Below, piece after piece: positions 62,124 to 64,000 of a stretch of 64,000 nt of DNA; the stretch's first letter is position 1; each line of letters starts with the position of its first letter. Source of the DNA: Morchella semilibera (taxonomy: Eukaryota > Ascomycota > Pezizomycetes > Pezizales > Morchellaceae). Below the pieces are notes generated by a model that ran no database searches, was not told the DNA's origin, and was given only the letters and a program-made list of their open reading frames with translations. The stretch spans positions 1,258,201 through 1,322,200 of the forward strand of contig CM018608.1 of assembly GCA_009192285.1 (NCBI GenBank), written 5' to 3'. A program made the translations under genes and the position numbers.

Positions 62124-64000
62124 ATGGCCGAAGAAGTCAAGAATGTTGGATCTGGGCCCGAAGTGGTACGTAGAAAATGAAAATCAAGTCGGGTTGCTTG
62201 GTAGGAGGCTTATCTTTTTGTTTTATGTCTAACAAAACTTTCACGATAGGTCGCCGAATTGTTCGATACCGTTCTGGTATAAAATCTTTCCAACTCCAGC
62301 AGCTGTCACGGTCGTGGAAACTAGACTTACAATGTGTTCCTTCTTTTTTTTCTCGTTGTTTGGCTGCTAGGTTCTCGATTTCGGGTTTGTTTGGTCCCTT
62401 TCCTTATTGCTTATCGTACGAAAAGAGGAAAGGGTCTAATGGTGCGGAAAACAGTTCCCAGTACTCCCACTTGATCACTCGCCGCCTGCGTGAGCTCAAT
62501 GTCTATGCTGAGATGCTCCCGTGCACCCAGAAGCTTAACCAGCTGTCATGGAAGCCCAAGGGTGTTATCCTTTCTGGAGGACCCTACTCTGTCTATGACG
62601 TTGATGCGCCACACGTCGACCCTGCTGTTTTCGAGCTTGATGTATGGTTCAACGCTCTACATAAGCTTCCCTGCCAAGTTGTTGGCTAATGTTTGCAAAC
62701 AGGTGCCCATTCTCGGTGTCTGCTATGGTCTCCAGGAAATCGCCTGGAACCACGGCAAAAACGTCTCTGCTGGCGAGCGTAGGGAGTACGGCCATGCTGT
62801 TCTGAACGTCACCCGCCACACTGACGTTGCCCCCCACGTTGATGTTCTCTTCTCTGATCTCGACACCGAGCTCGAGGTCTGGATGTCACACGGTGATAAG
62901 CTTGCGGCGCTCCCACCTAACTTTGTCACTGTTGCTGCTACTGCCAATGCTCCTTTCGCTGGTATTGCTCATAAGGACAAGAAGCTCTTTGGTATCCAGT
63001 TTCACCCCGAGGTCACCCACACCGCCAAGGGTAAGACCATCATTGAGAACTTTGCCGTGAAGCTTTGCCAGTGCCGTCAGAACTGGACCATGGAGAAATT
63101 CGTCGACACCGAGATTGAGAGAATCAGGGCTGTCGTTGGACCCACTGGACAGGTCATTGGCGCCGTTTCAGGCGGCGTCGACTCCACAGTTGCCGCGAAG
63201 CTCATGAACGAGGCCATCGGTGACCGCTTTCACGCCATCCTTGTTGACAACGGTGTCATGAGGTTGAACGAGTGCCAAATTGTGCACGAGACATTGACCA
63301 AGGGGTTAAACATCAATTTGACTGTTGTTGATGCGAGCGAGGAGTTCTTGGGCAAGCTGAAGGGCGTTACTGACCCGGAGGTCAAGAGGAAAATCATTGG
63401 AAACACCTTCATTGAGGTCTTCCAGAGGGAGGCGGAGAGAGTGGTTAAGGAGAGTGGTGGAGCTGTCGATTTCTTGTTGCAAGGCACTCTGTATCCCGAT
63501 GTCATTGAGAGTATCTCATTCAAGGGACCAAGTGCTACCATCAAGACCCATCACGTAAGAATTCCCATTTCAATGCTAACGAGCTTTTAAAAGTTGACAA
63601 ATAACCACCCCCCACAGAACGTTGGAGGTCTCCTCGAGAACATGAAGCTCAAGCTTATTGAGCCCCTCCGTGAGCTCTTCAAGGACGAGGTCCGCGTCCT
63701 TGGGACAAACCTCGGAATCCCAGAGGACCTTGTCTGGCGCCACCCTTTCCCCGGGCCCGGTATTGCCATCCGTGTTATCGGTGAGGTCACCCCCGAGCAA
63801 GTTGCCATTGCCAGAAAGGCAGACCACATTTTTATCGAGGAGATCAAGGCCGCTGGTCTGTACCGCGAGATTTCACAGGCATATGCTGCGCTATTGCCTG
63901 TCAAAGCTGTCGGTGTCATGGGTGACAAGAGGGTGCACGACCAGGTTATTGCGCTCAGGGCCGTTCAGACCACAGACTACATGACTGCCGACTGGTACGA
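62124..64000 (+). CDS. GUA1: GMP synthase (glutamine-hydrolysing), 3' end cut by window
   Basis: Converts XMP, ATP and glutamine to GMP in purine synthesis. The exons are 62124-62165, 62250-62276 (27 nt), 62371-62384 (14 nt), 62455-62641, 62703-63554 and 63618 to the window end, 501 codons so far. The class-I glutamine amidotransferase domain comes first: [16 protein letters not shown] (assembled from three exons), [28 protein letters not shown] with the nucleophile Cys and [11 protein letters not shown] with the catalytic His. Then come the ATP-pyrophosphatase P-loop [11 protein letters not shown] and the C-terminal dimerisation domain beginning [14 protein letters not shown]. The two small exons in the N-terminus are supported by perfect frame and by the conserved Val-Leu-Asp-Phe-Gly-Ser-Gln motif. 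The last ~30 residues lie beyond 64000. Confidence 0.96.

Overview
The window is nuclear DNA of a filamentous ascomycete. The genes are intron-dense, with short GT-AG introns (mostly 50-100 nt, some with ACTAAT-like branch points), and the encoded proteins resemble those of Pezizomycotina. Protein-coding islands alternate with long gene-free spacers. The many introns in housekeeping genes and the large AT-rich spacers would suit an early-diverging group such as Pezizomycetes, but that placement is inference. All exon joins given here were worked out by hand, by keeping the reading frame and matching conserved family blocks.

Layout. 0.4-1.6 kb: unrecognised acidic/basic protein (-). 4.1-4.8 kb: Ypd1 histidine phosphotransfer protein (+). 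7.2-11.6 kb: xanthine dehydrogenase (+), with a one-base frame break in a T run. 12.7-16.5 kb: splicing factor SF3B1/Prp10 (-), divergent from succinyl-CoA ligase alpha (+, 17.2-18.6 kb). 19.0-20.0 kb: proteasome beta subunit Pre1 (-). 20.5-22.4 kb: splicing factor Prp17 (-). 22.8-24.4 kb: aspartate aminotransferase (-). 24.4-29.4 kb: gene desert with a degenerate hairpin. 29.4-33.1 kb: GH63-like glycosidase (+, 11 exons). 33.4-41 kb: compact GC-rich block holding a cyclin-box protein (-), an RCC1-repeat protein (+, frame break), a 178-bp fold-back element, a tiny MLRQ/NDUFA4-like mitochondrial protein (+), a cyclophilin-E-type RRM protein (-) and an FAD-dependent oxidoreductase (-). An intron of the last gene carries tRNA-Gln(UUG) on the opposite strand. 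43.5-46.3 kb: BET double-bromodomain protein (-). 46.3-52.2 kb: second gene desert. 52.2-53.3 kb: SGNH-hydrolase-like membrane protein (+). 55.0-57.5 kb: HMG-box transcription factor (+). 59.7-61.0 kb: GTP cyclohydrolase II (+). 62.1-64.0 kb: GMP synthase (+), cut by the window end.

Most genes are housekeeping: purine metabolism at both ends (XDH, GMP synthase), riboflavin synthesis from GTP, the TCA cycle, amino-acid metabolism, splicing (SF3B1, Prp17, probably the RRM protein), proteolysis and chromatin reading. I see no secondary-metabolite cluster, intact transposon, CRISPR array or rRNA. The unusual content is in gene structure (micro-exons, a probable GC-AG intron, a start codon apparently split by an intron, a nested tRNA) and in non-coding DNA (fold-back elements and a strongly over-represented TACATGTA palindrome in the spacers).
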